Source: an uncultured Collinsella sp. (GTDB lineage: Bacteria; Actinomycetota; Coriobacteriia; Coriobacteriales; Coriobacteriaceae). Taken from it: a DNA stretch of 40,744 nt. The notes under the pieces were generated by a model, which was not told where the DNA came from, did not search any database, and saw only the letters and a program-made list of their open reading frames with translations. Shown here piece after piece: positions 16,071 to 25,300 of the stretch. Each line of letters opens with the position of its first letter. Within the stretch, counting starts at the first letter, position 1. Where the stretch lies: the NCBI GenBank assembly GCA_902489775.1, contig CABUBH010000017.1, positions 1 to 40,744 on the forward strand. The letters are read 5' to 3'. Made by a program: the position numbers and the translations under genes.

Positions 16071-17297
16071 TTACGCGGCGCCCGAACGATGCCGCCATAT
16101 GGATTGTACGATACCCACCGTCAGCAACTGAATCATCATCGACGACGAACCAAAACTAATAAACGGCAGCGGAATACCGGTAATCGGCATCATGCCAATG
16201 CACATGCCGATATTCTCGAAGGTCTGGAACGCCCACATGCCGACGATACCCACGCACGACAGGCGCAAGAACAGTGACTCGCACTTAAAGGCGACGCGAA
16301 TCGTCGAAAAGATCAGCAGCACGTAGAGGCACAGGAGCAAAAAGGAGCCGCAGAAGCCGAACGTCTCGGACAGGAAGGCGAAGACGAAGTCGGTGTGGAA
16401 CTCGGGTAGAAAGCCACCGGCCGACTGAGTCGCGTGGCCCAGGCCCTTACCAAAGAAGCCACCCGAGCCGACGGCAATGAGCGACTGCTGCAGGTTGTAG
16501 GCATCATCCGAATCGGCTTTGTCGGGGTCGATGAAGACTGTCAGACGGTTCATCTGATACTGCTTGATCAGCACGTCGTGGCCAAGGAGCGAATCAAAGA
16601 CCGAGTCGAGCGCCAAGATGAGCGCAATCAAACCAACCAGCAGGGCCAAGGTCGACAGCACCCATTCGCGGCGTGCACCGCTCATGCAGATGACGATGGC
16701 ACCCGAGACCAGCACGACCAGGCCCGAGCCCAGGTCGCCCATGGCGACGACGGCCAAGAACGGAATGGACAGCATACCGCAGAGCTTAATGTAGTCGCGA
16801 ACGGTATCGATGCGGCCGTTGTATTGCGAGCCAAGCGTGGCCATAAAGAAAATGGTGATGAGCTTGGCAAGCTCAACGGGCTGGAAGGTCAGGCCGATAC
16901 CGGGAATCTTGATCCAACCCGTCATTCCCAAGCCGCCCGTGTAGGACAGGCCCGGAATCTTAGGCGAGAAGATCACGATGAGATCGACGACGAGCAGAGC
17001 CGTCGAAAAGTTGGAAATGCCACGCAGGTCGGTGCGCCAAACGAGCACCGCCAGCACCGCGCCAATGCCAATGCCCAGCAGGTGGCGCGAGAACGAGGCA
17101 TCGGCCTTAAACTGCGACGCCGACCAAATAATGATGGCGCCATAGGCAACGAGCGCGACGGTAGCCAGCAGCACGCCGATGTGTACCTTCTGGCGGAACG
17201 TGCCGCGCGAGGCCGAGAGCTGCTTGTTAACGCGGTCCAGGCTGCTGCGAGAGCCGGTTTTGGTTGAGCGGAACAGGTCCGCCGGCGAAAAGTCCAT
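16071..17297 (-). CDS. rodA: Rod-shape SEDS glycosyltransferase RodA
   Basis: SEDS-family peptidoglycan polymerase of the elongasome, acting with the class B transpeptidase PBP2 encoded just upstream. The 408 residues hold about ten membrane segments after a cytoplasmic N-terminus of about 40 residues. Characteristic are GMTGWIKIPGIGLTFQPVELAKL, FLPEFHTDFVFAFLSE and GMMPITGIPLPFISFGSSS. ATG at 17297 follows the PBP2 stop by 9 nt. I call it RodA rather than FtsW because of the mre/PBP2 context. Confidence 0.94.
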   Translation of the reverse strand: MDFSPADLFRSTKTGSRSSLDRVNKQLSASRGTFRQKVHIGVLLATVALVAYGAIIIWSASQFKADASFSRHLLGIGIGAVLAVLVWRTDLRGISNFSTALLVVDLIVIFSPKIPGLSYTGGLGMTGWIKIPGIGLTFQPVELAKLITIFFMATLGSQYNGRIDTVRDYIKLCGMLSIPFLAVVAMGDLGSGLVVLVSGAIVICMSGARREWVLSTLALLVGLIALILALDSVFDSLLGHDVLIKQYQMNRLTVFIDPDKADSDDAYNLQQSLIAVGSGGFFGKGLGHATQSAGGFLPEFHTDFVFAFLSETFGFCGSFLLLCLYVLLIFSTIRVAFKCESLFLRLSCVGIVGMWAFQTFENIGMCIGMMPITGIPLPFISFGSSSMMIQLLTVGIVQSIWRHRSGAA

Positions 17298-17306
17298 CGC
17301 AACCTC

Positions 17307-19376
17307 CTATCGAACCGAGGAATCGCCCGTGGCTGTCGACGTGTCGGGCTCGTCATAAATCGCACCGAGGACATCGCGCACGACGTGCAGGGCGGTATCG
17401 GAGCCGCCACCGCCCTGCTCCAAGATAGTGGCAATCACGTACTTAGGGTCATCGGCCGGCGCGTAGGCGCAAAACCACGCGTAATCGTCCTCGCCACTCT
17501 TCTCGCCCGTGCCGGACTTGCCGTAGACCGTAGGGGTCAGGGAGTTAAAGTGCGCGGCGGTCGAAGTCGACGCGGAGTAAATCACGTCGTGCATGCCGTT
17601 GCGAACAAGAGTCAAATCCGAATCGCTGTTGATCTTGGCCTCCAGACGCTTCTTCTTGCCCTTGCCGTTGTACTTATAGGCATCGCCGTCGCCATCGCGC
17701 GACACGGCCGACAAAAACACGTGAGGCACGTACTGCTTGCCGCCGTTGGCAAGACCCATATAGGCGCACGCCATCTGCAGGGGCGTCACCAGGATGTCGC
17801 CCTGCCCGATGGCAATGTTGGTCATGTCGCCGGCATTCCACTTGCGGTCCTCGGCAGAGGCGTCGGTGAAGTACGACTCTTTCCACTCGGCATCGGGAAT
17901 ACGACCCGCGCCCTCACTCGGCAGATCGATACCGCAGGTCTTGCCTAGACCCCAGCGACGAAAGACCTCCTGCAGGCCCTCAGAATGTTTCTCGTCATAA
18001 AAGAACGCCTTGCCCATGTCGTAGAAGACGGGGTCGCACGAGTTGGCGATACCCGACTGCAGCGTCATGGTGCCGTGGCCGGAATGCAGCCAGCAGTACT
18101 TGCCCCACGACTTGCCCAGACCCGTCCAATAGCCCGTGCAGTTGGTCGTCTGCCCCGACGTGTAGGTTCCAAACTCAAGACCGGCCAGTGCCGAGAGCGG
18201 CTTGATGGTCGAAGCCGACATGTACTGTCCGCTAATGGCGCGGTTGAGCAGCGGGTGCGAACCTTTGTCATCATTGAGCTCGGTCCACACGTCATTTGAG
18301 ACGCCGCCGATAAAGACGGACGGATCGAACTTGGGCTCGCTCGCCATGCCCAGAATCTCGCCATTGTTGGGATCGAGACACACCACAGCGCCGTTGCCGG
18401 CATTGCTGTAGCCAGTGGTCTTGGCAAGCTCGATAGCGCTCGCCAGTGCCGTCTCGCAGGCCTGTTGGATCTTAAGGTCGAGCGTGAGCTTAATGTCGGA
18501 GCCGGCCTTCGCGGGCACGGCGCCGGCCTGACCGGTCACATTGCCCGAGGCATCGACCTTGACGGTCTGCTCGCCACGAATACCCTGTAGCAGGTTTTCG
18601 TAGTAGCTCTCAACGCCCGCCTGGCCCACGATATCGCCCGACTGGTACGTAATCTTGCCAGCAGAAGCATCATCATCGCCAGAGGTTTTCTTATTCTGGG
18701 CCTCGAGCTGCTCGGAGGTAATGGTGCCGGTATAGCCCAAGATATGGCATGCCGTCTCGCCATATGGATACTGGCGCTCGGTACGCTCGGCAATCTTGAC
18801 GCCCGGGAACTCGCCGGCATGCTCCTGAATATAGGCAACCGTGGAGCGACGGACGTCCGTCGCGATGGTATGCAGGCTCTGAGCGCCCTCTGTATTGTCC
18901 TGAATATTGCGAAGGACCGCCACGTAAGGCATTCCAAGCACGTTGGCAAGATGGCGAACCAGAACCTCATCCTCCGCAAGGTCGCGGTAGGCCACGACAG
19001 CAAGTGAGGGACGGTTCTGGACAAGCGCCACGCCATTGCGGTCGAGGATGCGACCGCGCACAGCGGGTGTGGTAACGGTGCGAGTCTGATTACTATTAGC
19101 CTGCTTCTCGTAATAGTCCGACGAGACCATCTGCATGCCCCACAGCTTGACGGCAAGCGCCGCAAACATCGCGCCCACACCCGTGGTGAGGATGGAAAAG
19201 CGGCCCTTAAAGGCGGTCGCCGCGGTATTGCCCTCGCCCTCGGTGGCGCGCGGGGCCGTTCCATGCTGCGTATCGTAGGTAAATCGGGAATCGCCACGAC
19301 GCATGATGACCAGCGCGACCACGATGGCCACAACCAGCACGATACCGGCGATAATAACCGTCATCTGGGAAGACAT
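17307..19376 (-). CDS. mrdA: Penicillin-binding protein 2 (class B transpeptidase)
   Basis: D,D-transpeptidase that crosslinks peptidoglycan during elongation. In 689 residues I see the dimerisation domain (PAVRGRILDRNG near 104) and the transpeptidase motifs S389-TIK, S446-C-D and K620-SGTGEK (KSG variant of KTG). Two hydrophobic stretches lie at the N-terminus (about 5-25 and 60-82) instead of the single anchor usual for PBP2; the second matches the normal anchor position. If both span the membrane, the N-terminus would be outside. Same operon as mreBCD and rodA. The C-terminal tail is Ser/Thr/Asp-rich. Confidence 0.95.
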   Translation of the reverse strand: MSSQMTVIIAGIVLVVAIVVALVIMRRGDSRFTYDTQHGTAPRATEGEGNTAATAFKGRFSILTTGVGAMFAALAVKLWGMQMVSSDYYEKQANSNQTRTVTTPAVRGRILDRNGVALVQNRPSLAVVAYRDLAEDEVLVRHLANVLGMPYVAVLRNIQDNTEGAQSLHTIATDVRRSTVAYIQEHAGEFPGVKIAERTERQYPYGETACHILGYTGTITSEQLEAQNKKTSGDDDASAGKITYQSGDIVGQAGVESYYENLLQGIRGEQTVKVDASGNVTGQAGAVPAKAGSDIKLTLDLKIQQACETALASAIELAKTTGYSNAGNGAVVCLDPNNGEILGMASEPKFDPSVFIGGVSNDVWTELNDDKGSHPLLNRAISGQYMSASTIKPLSALAGLEFGTYTSGQTTNCTGYWTGLGKSWGKYCWLHSGHGTMTLQSGIANSCDPVFYDMGKAFFYDEKHSEGLQEVFRRWGLGKTCGIDLPSEGAGRIPDAEWKESYFTDASAEDRKWNAGDMTNIAIGQGDILVTPLQMACAYMGLANGGKQYVPHVFLSAVSRDGDGDAYKYNGKGKKKRLEAKINSDSDLTLVRNGMHDVIYSASTSTAAHFNSLTPTVYGKSGTGEKSGEDDYAWFCAYAPADDPKYVIATILEQGGGGSDTALHVVRDVLGAIYDEPDTSTATGDSSVR

Positions 19377-19389
19377 CTACGGGCCTCCC

Positions 19390-19956
19390 CTATTTGAGCT
19401 TGCGGGTCTTGGGCTTAAAGCGCATACCCGCCTGGCGTCCGCCACGTGCGGAGAATCCATAGCCGGACTGCGGCACAACGCCGGACATCAAAAACGGAAT
19501 GGCAACCAGACCCGTCAGGATCGAGGACGGCAGCGCATGGCCGAAGATCGCCACGACAAAGCTCGTCTCCAAACCCATAAACAGCAAGATGATGCTGTAG
19601 ATCACATTAATGACGAGCGCGAAGGCGCCCACAGTGACGCCGCGCGCACTCGGGGTACCGCCCGTCTGACCGACGGCGCTGTGCACCAGGGCAAAAGAAC
19701 CCACGGTCAGCAGGAACGACATAACGCCCACCGGCACGGCAGCGGACAGGTCATAGAACAAGCCGCTGCAAAAACCGCACACGACGGCACGGGTCGGGTC
19801 ACCCGAGAACACGCTTAGGCACACCAGGATAATCATGAAGTTGACGCGACCGCCCGCAATGGAGATCTGCGGTGCCAGGCCTGCCTGTAGCAGCACGCAC
19901 ACGATGGCGGCGATTACAAACGTGCGGGAGCTCATCCCCTGCTCGTGTAGATCCAT
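19390..19956 (-). CDS. mreD: Rod shape-determining protein MreD
   Basis: Integral membrane partner of MreC and RodA. About 188 residues with five or six hydrophobic segments and the family pattern GGRVNFMIILVCLSVFSG, VVCGFCSGLFYDL, PVGVMSFLL. The ATG at 19956 is seven bases from AGGGGG, while an in-frame ATG at 19962 is too close to it, so I choose 19956. The basic C-terminal tail (KPKTRKLK) should be cytoplasmic. It lies between mreC and PBP2. Confidence 0.92.
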   Translation of the reverse strand: MDLHEQGMSSRTFVIAAIVCVLLQAGLAPQISIAGGRVNFMIILVCLSVFSGDPTRAVVCGFCSGLFYDLSAAVPVGVMSFLLTVGSFALVHSAVGQTGGTPSARGVTVGAFALVINVIYSIILLFMGLETSFVVAIFGHALPSSILTGLVAIPFLMSGVVPQSGYGFSARGGRQAGMRFKPKTRKLK

Positions 19957-19967
19957 GGACATGCCCC

Positions 19968-20966
19968 CTATTCGTTCGAGCCAGAATCGGTCGTCTCGGA
20001 CGTGTCGGAACTGTCATCCGAGCTCTCGTCCTTCGTCTTGGTCGCAGCATCGCGCGACGTTCCCTGCGGCGTGCTGTTGGCCGTGCTCACGTCCTCATCC
20101 GAGGCCGACTGTTCGTCGGTCAGCGAGGTGATGACCAGCACTTCCTCGTTGTTCTCGGCCGTGGTCTGGGCGCGCACCACAATGGTGTAGTACACGTCGT
20201 TTGCCGATTTCTCGACCGACGAGACGGTGCCGAGCGGTAGACCCTTGGGGAACACACCGCCAATGCCCGAGGTCACGATGATGTCGCCAACCTTAACATC
20301 GGAGTCGACGCTCACGTACTCAAGACGCAGCGTGCCGTCAGCCTGACCCTGCAGCATGCCTTGGGCGCGCGTGTCCTGCACCATAGCGGACACGCCCGAG
20401 TTCTCGTCGCCAATCAGGCGCACGGTGGACGTCTTGGCCGAGACTTCGATAATCTGGCCGATAACACCGGCCGAACTCGTCACAGGCATGTTGATGGTAA
20501 GGCCGTCGGCAGAGCCCTTGTCGATGGTGACGGTCGAGGTCCAGGCATCGCCCGAGGCACCAACAATACGAGCTGCGGTCGATTTGAGGTTATAGGTCGA
20601 CTGCAGGCCGACCAGCCCCTCCAGACGCTCGGCGGTCTTTTGAGCCTCGGAGAGCTCAGCAACCTTAGAGGTCAGTTCCTCGTTTTGCTTCTTAAGATCG
20701 TCAAGCGTGTCCTGCGACGCCGTAAGGTTAGAGAACACGTTGCCGATCGCATTGAAGGGAGCCGCCACAGCCGAGCCCACAAAGCGCACCGGCGAGGTAA
20801 TCGTCGTTACGCCCGAACGCACGGCATGAATCGGTCCTGCCTCGCCCTCGCGGATGTAAAACGTGAGCAGCAACACCGAAATCAGGCTGAAAACAATCAA
20901 CGGGCGCATACCCGTTGATTGTCGCTTGGTATTCAGATTTGTGGAGAAACCCGAAGATCGTGCCAA
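19968..20966 (-). CDS. mreC: Rod shape-determining protein MreC
   Basis: Bitopic scaffold that activates PBP2/RodA. The 332-residue protein has a membrane segment (about 21-38), a coiled coil (about 82-118, TLDDLKKQNEELTSKVAEL), and the MreC double beta-barrel with VTSSAGVIGQI and TSGIGGVFPKGLPLG. Residues from about 283 form a low-complexity Ser/Asp/Thr/Glu tail not needed for the fold. TTG start at 20966 with AAGGTGG upstream. Follows mreB by 21 nt. Confidence 0.95.
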   Translation of the reverse strand: MARSSGFSTNLNTKRQSTGMRPLIVFSLISVLLLTFYIREGEAGPIHAVRSGVTTITSPVRFVGSAVAAPFNAIGNVFSNLTASQDTLDDLKKQNEELTSKVAELSEAQKTAERLEGLVGLQSTYNLKSTAARIVGASGDAWTSTVTIDKGSADGLTINMPVTSSAGVIGQIIEVSAKTSTVRLIGDENSGVSAMVQDTRAQGMLQGQADGTLRLEYVSVDSDVKVGDIIVTSGIGGVFPKGLPLGTVSSVEKSANDVYYTIVVRAQTTAENNEEVLVITSLTDEQSASDEDVSTANSTPQGTSRDAATKTKDESSDDSSDTSETTDSGSNE

Positions 20967-20987
20967 ATGGAATCCACCTTTTGGAAA

Positions 20988-22031
20988 TTAAGCATTGGTC
21001 TGGACGAAGCCGCCATCAAACGCATTGGCCTCGAGCACGCGGGCACAGCCGTTAACGACGTTATCGAGCGCCGTGGGGCTGACGTTGACCGAAACGCCGG
21101 TCTCATCGCGCAGACGCACGTCGAGTCCGCGTAGCAGAGCGCCACCACCGGTCAGCAAAATGCCGTAGTACATAAGGTCCGAGGCAAGATCGGGCGGCGT
21201 GGCATCGAGGGCGTCCTTGACGGCCTTGGCCATCTCGTCGAGCGGCTTGTTGAGTGCGCGACGAATCTCCTCGCTCTCGATGCGTACGGTCTTGGGCAGA
21301 CCGGTGATCACGTCGCGGCCGTTGACCTCGACGTCGAGCTCGTCCTTGAGCGGCACGGCGGAACCGACCTTGATCTTGATGTCCTCTGCCGTACGCTCGC
21401 CGATGGCCAGGTTGTAGGCATCTCGAACGTGCGTGAGGATAGCCTGATCGAACTCGTCGCCTGCAATACGGATGGACTGCGAGACGACGATGCCGCCCAT
21501 AGCGATAACGGCAACCTCGGTGGTACCGCCACCGATGTCGATGACCATGGAGCCGGTGGGCTCCTCGACGGGCAGGTCGGCGCCGATAGCGGCAGCCATG
21601 GGCTCCTCGATCAGATAGGCCTGGCGAGCGCCAGCCTGGATCGTGGCCTCAAAGACAGCACGCTTCTCGACCGACGTGACGCCGGAGGGAACGCAGACGA
21701 CAACGCGCGGACGCGGGGTCCACGGATAGCGCTTCTCGGACGCCTTATCGATAAAGTAGCGAAGCATGGCCTCGGTAACATCGAAGTCGGCGATGACGCC
21801 GTCCTTCAGGGGACGAACGGCCACGATGTTGCCGGGCGTACGGCCGAGCATGCGCTTTGCCTCGATACCGACCGCCAGGATGCGCTCGTCGTTCTTGTCG
21901 ATGGCGACGACAGAGGGCTCGCGAATGACGATGCCCTTGCCGCGCACGGAGACAAGCGTATTTGCGGTGCCGAGGTCGATGGCAAGATCGCCCGCATAGC
22001 TACCGAAGAACATATCCATCAAAGAAAACAA
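20988..22031 (-). CDS. mreB: Rod shape-determining protein MreB
   Basis: Bacterial actin that positions cell wall synthesis. The 347 residues show phosphate-1 DLAIDLGTANT, connect-1 and phosphate-2 MVIDIGGGTTEVAVI, and adenosine motif ILLTGGGALLRGLD. TTG at 22031 has AGGAG five bases upstream; the nearest ATG (22019) would be too far from it. First gene of mreB-mreC-mreD-mrdA-rodA. No strong promoter could be picked out in the 115-nt gap upstream. Confidence 0.97.
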   Translation of the reverse strand: MFSLMDMFFGSYAGDLAIDLGTANTLVSVRGKGIVIREPSVVAIDKNDERILAVGIEAKRMLGRTPGNIVAVRPLKDGVIADFDVTEAMLRYFIDKASEKRYPWTPRPRVVVCVPSGVTSVEKRAVFEATIQAGARQAYLIEEPMAAAIGADLPVEEPTGSMVIDIGGGTTEVAVIAMGGIVVSQSIRIAGDEFDQAILTHVRDAYNLAIGERTAEDIKIKVGSAVPLKDELDVEVNGRDVITGLPKTVRIESEEIRRALNKPLDEMAKAVKDALDATPPDLASDLMYYGILLTGGGALLRGLDVRLRDETGVSVNVSPTALDNVVNGCARVLEANAFDGGFVQTNA

Positions 22032-22091
22032 CGCAACTCCTGATGTGTTGGATGATTGCTGGAAAACTACTAGCTCATGATACTAGCGCAA

Positions 22092-22124
22092 GCCCGGCAC
22101 CTCACTTGCGGTGAAGCGCCGGGC
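22092..22124 (-). terminator. Terminator-like hairpin between TPR gene and mreB
   Basis: GCCCGGC (22092-22098) and GCCGGGC (22118-22124) pair perfectly, with an inner TCAC/GTGA stem. On the minus strand only TT follows, so it is a weak intrinsic terminator or an mRNA-stabilising hairpin at the 3' end of the TPR gene. Confidence 0.5.
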
Positions 22125-22146
22125 AAAGCTAAATCCCATAAGGTCA

Positions 22147-23451
22147 CTACTGGTTGTCAGCAGCCGAGAAATCCATATCGAGCGAGGAAACGGCCCAGCC
22201 GATATGATTGTCGGAGCGCACGAATTTGACGGTGTACTCCTGCTCGCCGCCCTTGGACAGCGAAGCCTTGACCTTGGCGGTCGTCTCGGTCATGGACTGA
22301 TCCATGCCCTCGACGGACACGGTGGCGCCCTGCGGAATCGAGGAGATGATCATCGACTTGGCGTCCTCGGACAGACTCGAGGCCAGGCAAGACTCGGCCT
22401 TTGCGGTGTCACCGTCGCCGGCAGCCTGGAACAGATCGGTGATAACCGACTCCTGCGAGGGGAAGCCAAAGCCGCGCGTGTAGGCAAAGCCCAGACCGCC
22501 CGCAGCAATCAAAATGAGCAGAAGCAGCACGATGAAGACTTTGAGACCCGTGTGGCGATGGCGACGACGGACCTTGGCCTGCTTACGATCCTGACGGTCC
22601 TGCTGGACCATCTCGGACTCGGACAGCGTAAAGAAACCGGTGTCCGAGGGATCGGGCATAAACTGACCGGTCGCGCCCGTAGGATCGAGCGGATCGACGG
22701 CAGGAGCGTCCATAGCAGGCGCAGGAGCCGTGGCCATAGCCGTCTGGGCAGACAGCGCGGCAAGCGAATCGTGCACGCGGGCAAGCTCATCGGCCTGCTC
22801 GGAGGTGAGCTGGTAGATGCCATCGGCAGTAGCGGCGTTAAAGGCGTCTAGCGCGTCGGAGGGACGGCCGGCGGCAGAAAGCGCCTGACCCATGCCGGCG
22901 TTGAGCGCACGCGTATCGTCGCGGGGGCCGGCAAAGTCGATAGCCGTGCGGTAGGTCTCCACGGCATCCGCCGGACGGCCGAGCTTAATGAAGCAACGAC
23001 CGAGCTCGCCGAGTGCGGCGGCAGGAGCCGGATTGGCGCCGTCGATGGCAGCCTGACGGAAGGCAGTACCCGCATTGGCATAGTCGCCCGACTGGAACAG
23101 CGCGTTACCCAGGCCCAGATAGGCCTTGAACGGCGTGGCATAGGAAGCATCCTGCGTAGCAGCAGAAAACGCCTGGGCGGCCGTCGTGTAGTCGCCCACG
23201 GCGGCGAGCGCCTTGCCGCGGTTGGTGAGCAGCGCGCCGCGCTTGCCGTAGGTGCCGTCGTTGAGGGCGGAGGCATAGGCCTCGGCGGCCTCGGCATACA
23301 TGCCCAGGTGCATCAAGGCGTTGCCACGGAGGTGATCGGCCTCGCCCATAATCTCATCGGGAGTCTTTGCCGCCCCAAGCATCTGGGCTGCAGCGGAAAA
23401 ATCACCCGCGCGGTAAGCGGCGCGGCCCTGTTGGATCAGCTGGCTATTCAA
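22147..23451 (-). CDS. TPR-repeat single-span membrane protein, unknown function
   Basis: A 434-residue protein. Residues 1-225 are tandem tetratricopeptide-like helical pairs (AYRAGDFSAAAQMLG, ALAAVGDYTTAAQAFSAA, ALFQSGDYANAGTAFRQAA, CFIKLGRPADAVETYRTAI, ALSAAGRPSDALDAFNAA). A proline/aspartate linker (about 245-275) and a basic stretch (RKQAKVRRRHRH) lead into one membrane helix (about 303-325). About 105 residues outside the membrane follow, reminiscent of DUF4878/NTF2-like domains. So the TPR part is cytoplasmic and a small domain is external. TTG start at 23451 with AAGGGG. In one unit with the cyclophilin and directly before mreB; an envelope role is only inference. Confidence 0.75.
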   Translation of the reverse strand: MNSQLIQQGRAAYRAGDFSAAAQMLGAAKTPDEIMGEADHLRGNALMHLGMYAEAAEAYASALNDGTYGKRGALLTNRGKALAAVGDYTTAAQAFSAATQDASYATPFKAYLGLGNALFQSGDYANAGTAFRQAAIDGANPAPAAALGELGRCFIKLGRPADAVETYRTAIDFAGPRDDTRALNAGMGQALSAAGRPSDALDAFNAATADGIYQLTSEQADELARVHDSLAALSAQTAMATAPAPAMDAPAVDPLDPTGATGQFMPDPSDTGFFTLSESEMVQQDRQDRKQAKVRRRHRHTGLKVFIVLLLLILIAAGGLGFAYTRGFGFPSQESVITDLFQAAGDGDTAKAESCLASSLSEDAKSMIISSIPQGATVSVEGMDQSMTETTAKVKASLSKGGEQEYTVKFVRSDNHIGWAVSSLDMDFSAADNQ

Positions 23452-23462
23452 GGAAGTCCCCT

Positions 23463-24005
23463 TTACTCGTGAACGATCTCGACATGGACGATCTCGTCAC
23501 CGGCACGCAGCTGCGAAATCACATCGAGACCCTCGACCGTGGTACCAAAGACGGTGTAACCGGAATCGAGGTTATGCTGGGCGCCCAGGCAGAAGTAGAA
23601 CTGCGAACCCGCGGAATCGGGGTCCATGGAGCGTGCCATGGCAAGGGCACCATCGACATGGCTGTTGCGCGGATTGGTGGCAAACTCGCCCTTGATGCAG
23701 TAGCCGGGGCCACCGGTACCGGGCATGCCGTCGGGGCCCTCAAGACCGGCAGCGACGTCGGCGCCGGACATATCGCGGGTATTGGGGTCGCCGCCCTGGA
23801 TGACAAAACCGGGCACATAGCGATGGAACTTAAGGCCATCATAGAAGCCCATCGTAGAAAGCTCGCAGAAGTTCGCGACATGAATGGGAGCGCCCTCGCC
23901 GTCAAACTTGACCTTGATGGTACCCTTCGACGTCTCGATAACGGCGCACTCGTCGCCGGCAAGCTGATACTCGGGCGTGTAGAGCTCTTTCTTAAACCCA
24001 AACAT
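23463..24005 (-). CDS. Cyclophilin-type peptidyl-prolyl cis-trans isomerase
   Basis: Catalyses proline isomerisation. The 180-residue cytosolic protein has the active-site motif FHRYVPGFVIQGGDP (catalytic Arg included) and SAGSQFYFCLG, followed by YTVFGTTVEGLDV. There is no signal peptide or lipobox, so it is the cytoplasmic type. ATG at 24005 with GAGGAAGGAA upstream; it heads a two-gene unit with the TPR membrane protein, 11 nt away. Confidence 0.94.
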   Translation of the reverse strand: MFGFKKELYTPEYQLAGDECAVIETSKGTIKVKFDGEGAPIHVANFCELSTMGFYDGLKFHRYVPGFVIQGGDPNTRDMSGADVAAGLEGPDGMPGTGGPGYCIKGEFATNPRNSHVDGALAMARSMDPDSAGSQFYFCLGAQHNLDSGYTVFGTTVEGLDVISQLRAGDEIVHVEIVHE

Positions 24006-24044
24006 GTGGTTCCTTCCTCGTGCGTTTAAAGCATATTTGTACGA

Positions 24045-24074
24045 ATTGTAGCAATAAGCACGGGCTTACATCAA
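24045..24074 (-). promoter_or_regulatory. Promoter of cyclophilin-TPR unit
   Basis: Minus-strand -35 TTGATG (24069-24074), 18-bp spacer, -10 TACAAT (24045-24050), about 40 nt before the cyclophilin start. Confidence 0.65.
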
Positions 24075-24112
24075 TTGCGCACGTAGGTTATGCCGACTAT
24101 GGCGAACTAATT

Positions 24113-25255
24113 TTAGGAACGCTGCTGCGGCTTCCAGGAACCCACATTGGCGTCGTACTGATTAAGCGCGCTGTTGCCACTCTGCGCGATGGGCGCCAGG
24201 ATCTCGCTTTGGTGGGAACTCATCGACTCGCCATCGGGAATGGCCAGCGAGATGTCCCAACTCTGGCAGATCACGTCGACGCGCTCATACATCCACTCGG
24301 CAAGCTGCTTTAAGTGGGCGATGTCATCCGCATAGACCGAATCGTCCTGGTACTTAAGGTTGTTGAGCTCATCTTGCGTCTTTTTGATCTGGTCGCGCAG
24401 GGCGTAGGCACTCTGCGACAGCTCCTGACGGGTGGACAGCGGCGTTCGGAGATAGCCGTTGTTAAAGGAATCGATGACCTCGCCAATCTGGTCTTCGTCA
24501 GCGTAGGACACGATGGTCTGATACAGACCGTCGAGCCTGGTATAGAGCTGATCATCGGTGAGCACGGTTTCTTCCTGGACCACCTCGGCAGAATCGCCCT
24601 GCTTGGTATCGTCCTCAGTCGCCTCGCCCTTTTGGCGCGTGGGGAAGGTGGTTTGTGCAGCTTGGCCAAACTGGTCGTAGAAGCCAGGCATGACACCCAT
24701 GGGATCGGTCGTCACGAACCAATAGGCACCACCGCACACAAAGGCAAGGATCGCGATGACGATGAGCGGCTTAGGGATATGACGCTTGTGCTTGTGATAA
24801 GCGTCCTCGTCGGGATGCACCTTGCGCTTGGGTTTTTGAGCATCGTCGTGCAGGGAAACCGGCGTGGGAATATCGACCTTGGGAATACCGAAATCCTTAT
24901 CGAAAGCCGGCAGCACGCAGGTCTCGTTAGGATCGGCGGCGTCCGAAAGCACCGCAGCGGCAGAGGCCGGCGCATGCGGCACCTCGGTATCGATCTGCTC
25001 TTGCGTTAGGCGCGGAAAACCCGCCGTGCGGCCCGCAGCCAAGTCGGATGCGGCCGCGTCCTCGGAGAGGATACCCGGAGCGGGGCGTCCGCATTTGGGG
25101 CACGTACGATCATGCGGAGAAAGACGGGCACCGCAGCCCTCACAGAACACGAACTCGGTGTGCTCGGGACCATCGCCCGGACCCACATAGGCGTTGCAGT
25201 AGGGGCAGAACGAGGCGCCGTCCTCGATAGTCTTAAGGCAATGCGGGCAGATCAC
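24113..25255 (-). CDS. Double zinc-ribbon single-span membrane protein, unknown function
   Basis: From the GTG at 25255, preceded by AAAGAGG, the protein has 380 residues. Two zinc ribbons start it: CPHC...CPYC (residues about 3-20) and CEGC...CPKC (about 38-55). A variable acidic/proline linker is followed by a His/Lys-rich stretch and one membrane helix (about 163-182). The remaining ~195 residues are likely extracytoplasmic and rich in charged helices (QLYTRLDGLYQTIV, QSAYALRDQIKKTQDEL). A TTG at 25285 would add ten residues but lacks a ribosome site. I do not recognise the outer domain. The plan (cytoplasmic sensor-like part, one helix, external part) resembles the nearby TPR protein. Confidence 0.7.
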   Translation of the reverse strand: MICPHCLKTIEDGASFCPYCNAYVGPGDGPEHTEFVFCEGCGARLSPHDRTCPKCGRPAPGILSEDAAASDLAAGRTAGFPRLTQEQIDTEVPHAPASAAAVLSDAADPNETCVLPAFDKDFGIPKVDIPTPVSLHDDAQKPKRKVHPDEDAYHKHKRHIPKPLIVIAILAFVCGGAYWFVTTDPMGVMPGFYDQFGQAAQTTFPTRQKGEATEDDTKQGDSAEVVQEETVLTDDQLYTRLDGLYQTIVSYADEDQIGEVIDSFNNGYLRTPLSTRQELSQSAYALRDQIKKTQDELNNLKYQDDSVYADDIAHLKQLAEWMYERVDVICQSWDISLAIPDGESMSSHQSEILAPIAQSGNSALNQYDANVGSWKPQQRS

Positions 25256-25300
25256 GGCATCCTCTTTTCGAAGCAATTCAAACAATCGAGGTTAGAGCAT

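Noticed and set aside
22032..22146. Promoter for mreB near the TTGCGC / TAGTAT sequences
   Set aside because: The hexamers are not at 16-18 bp spacing and no combination was convincing.
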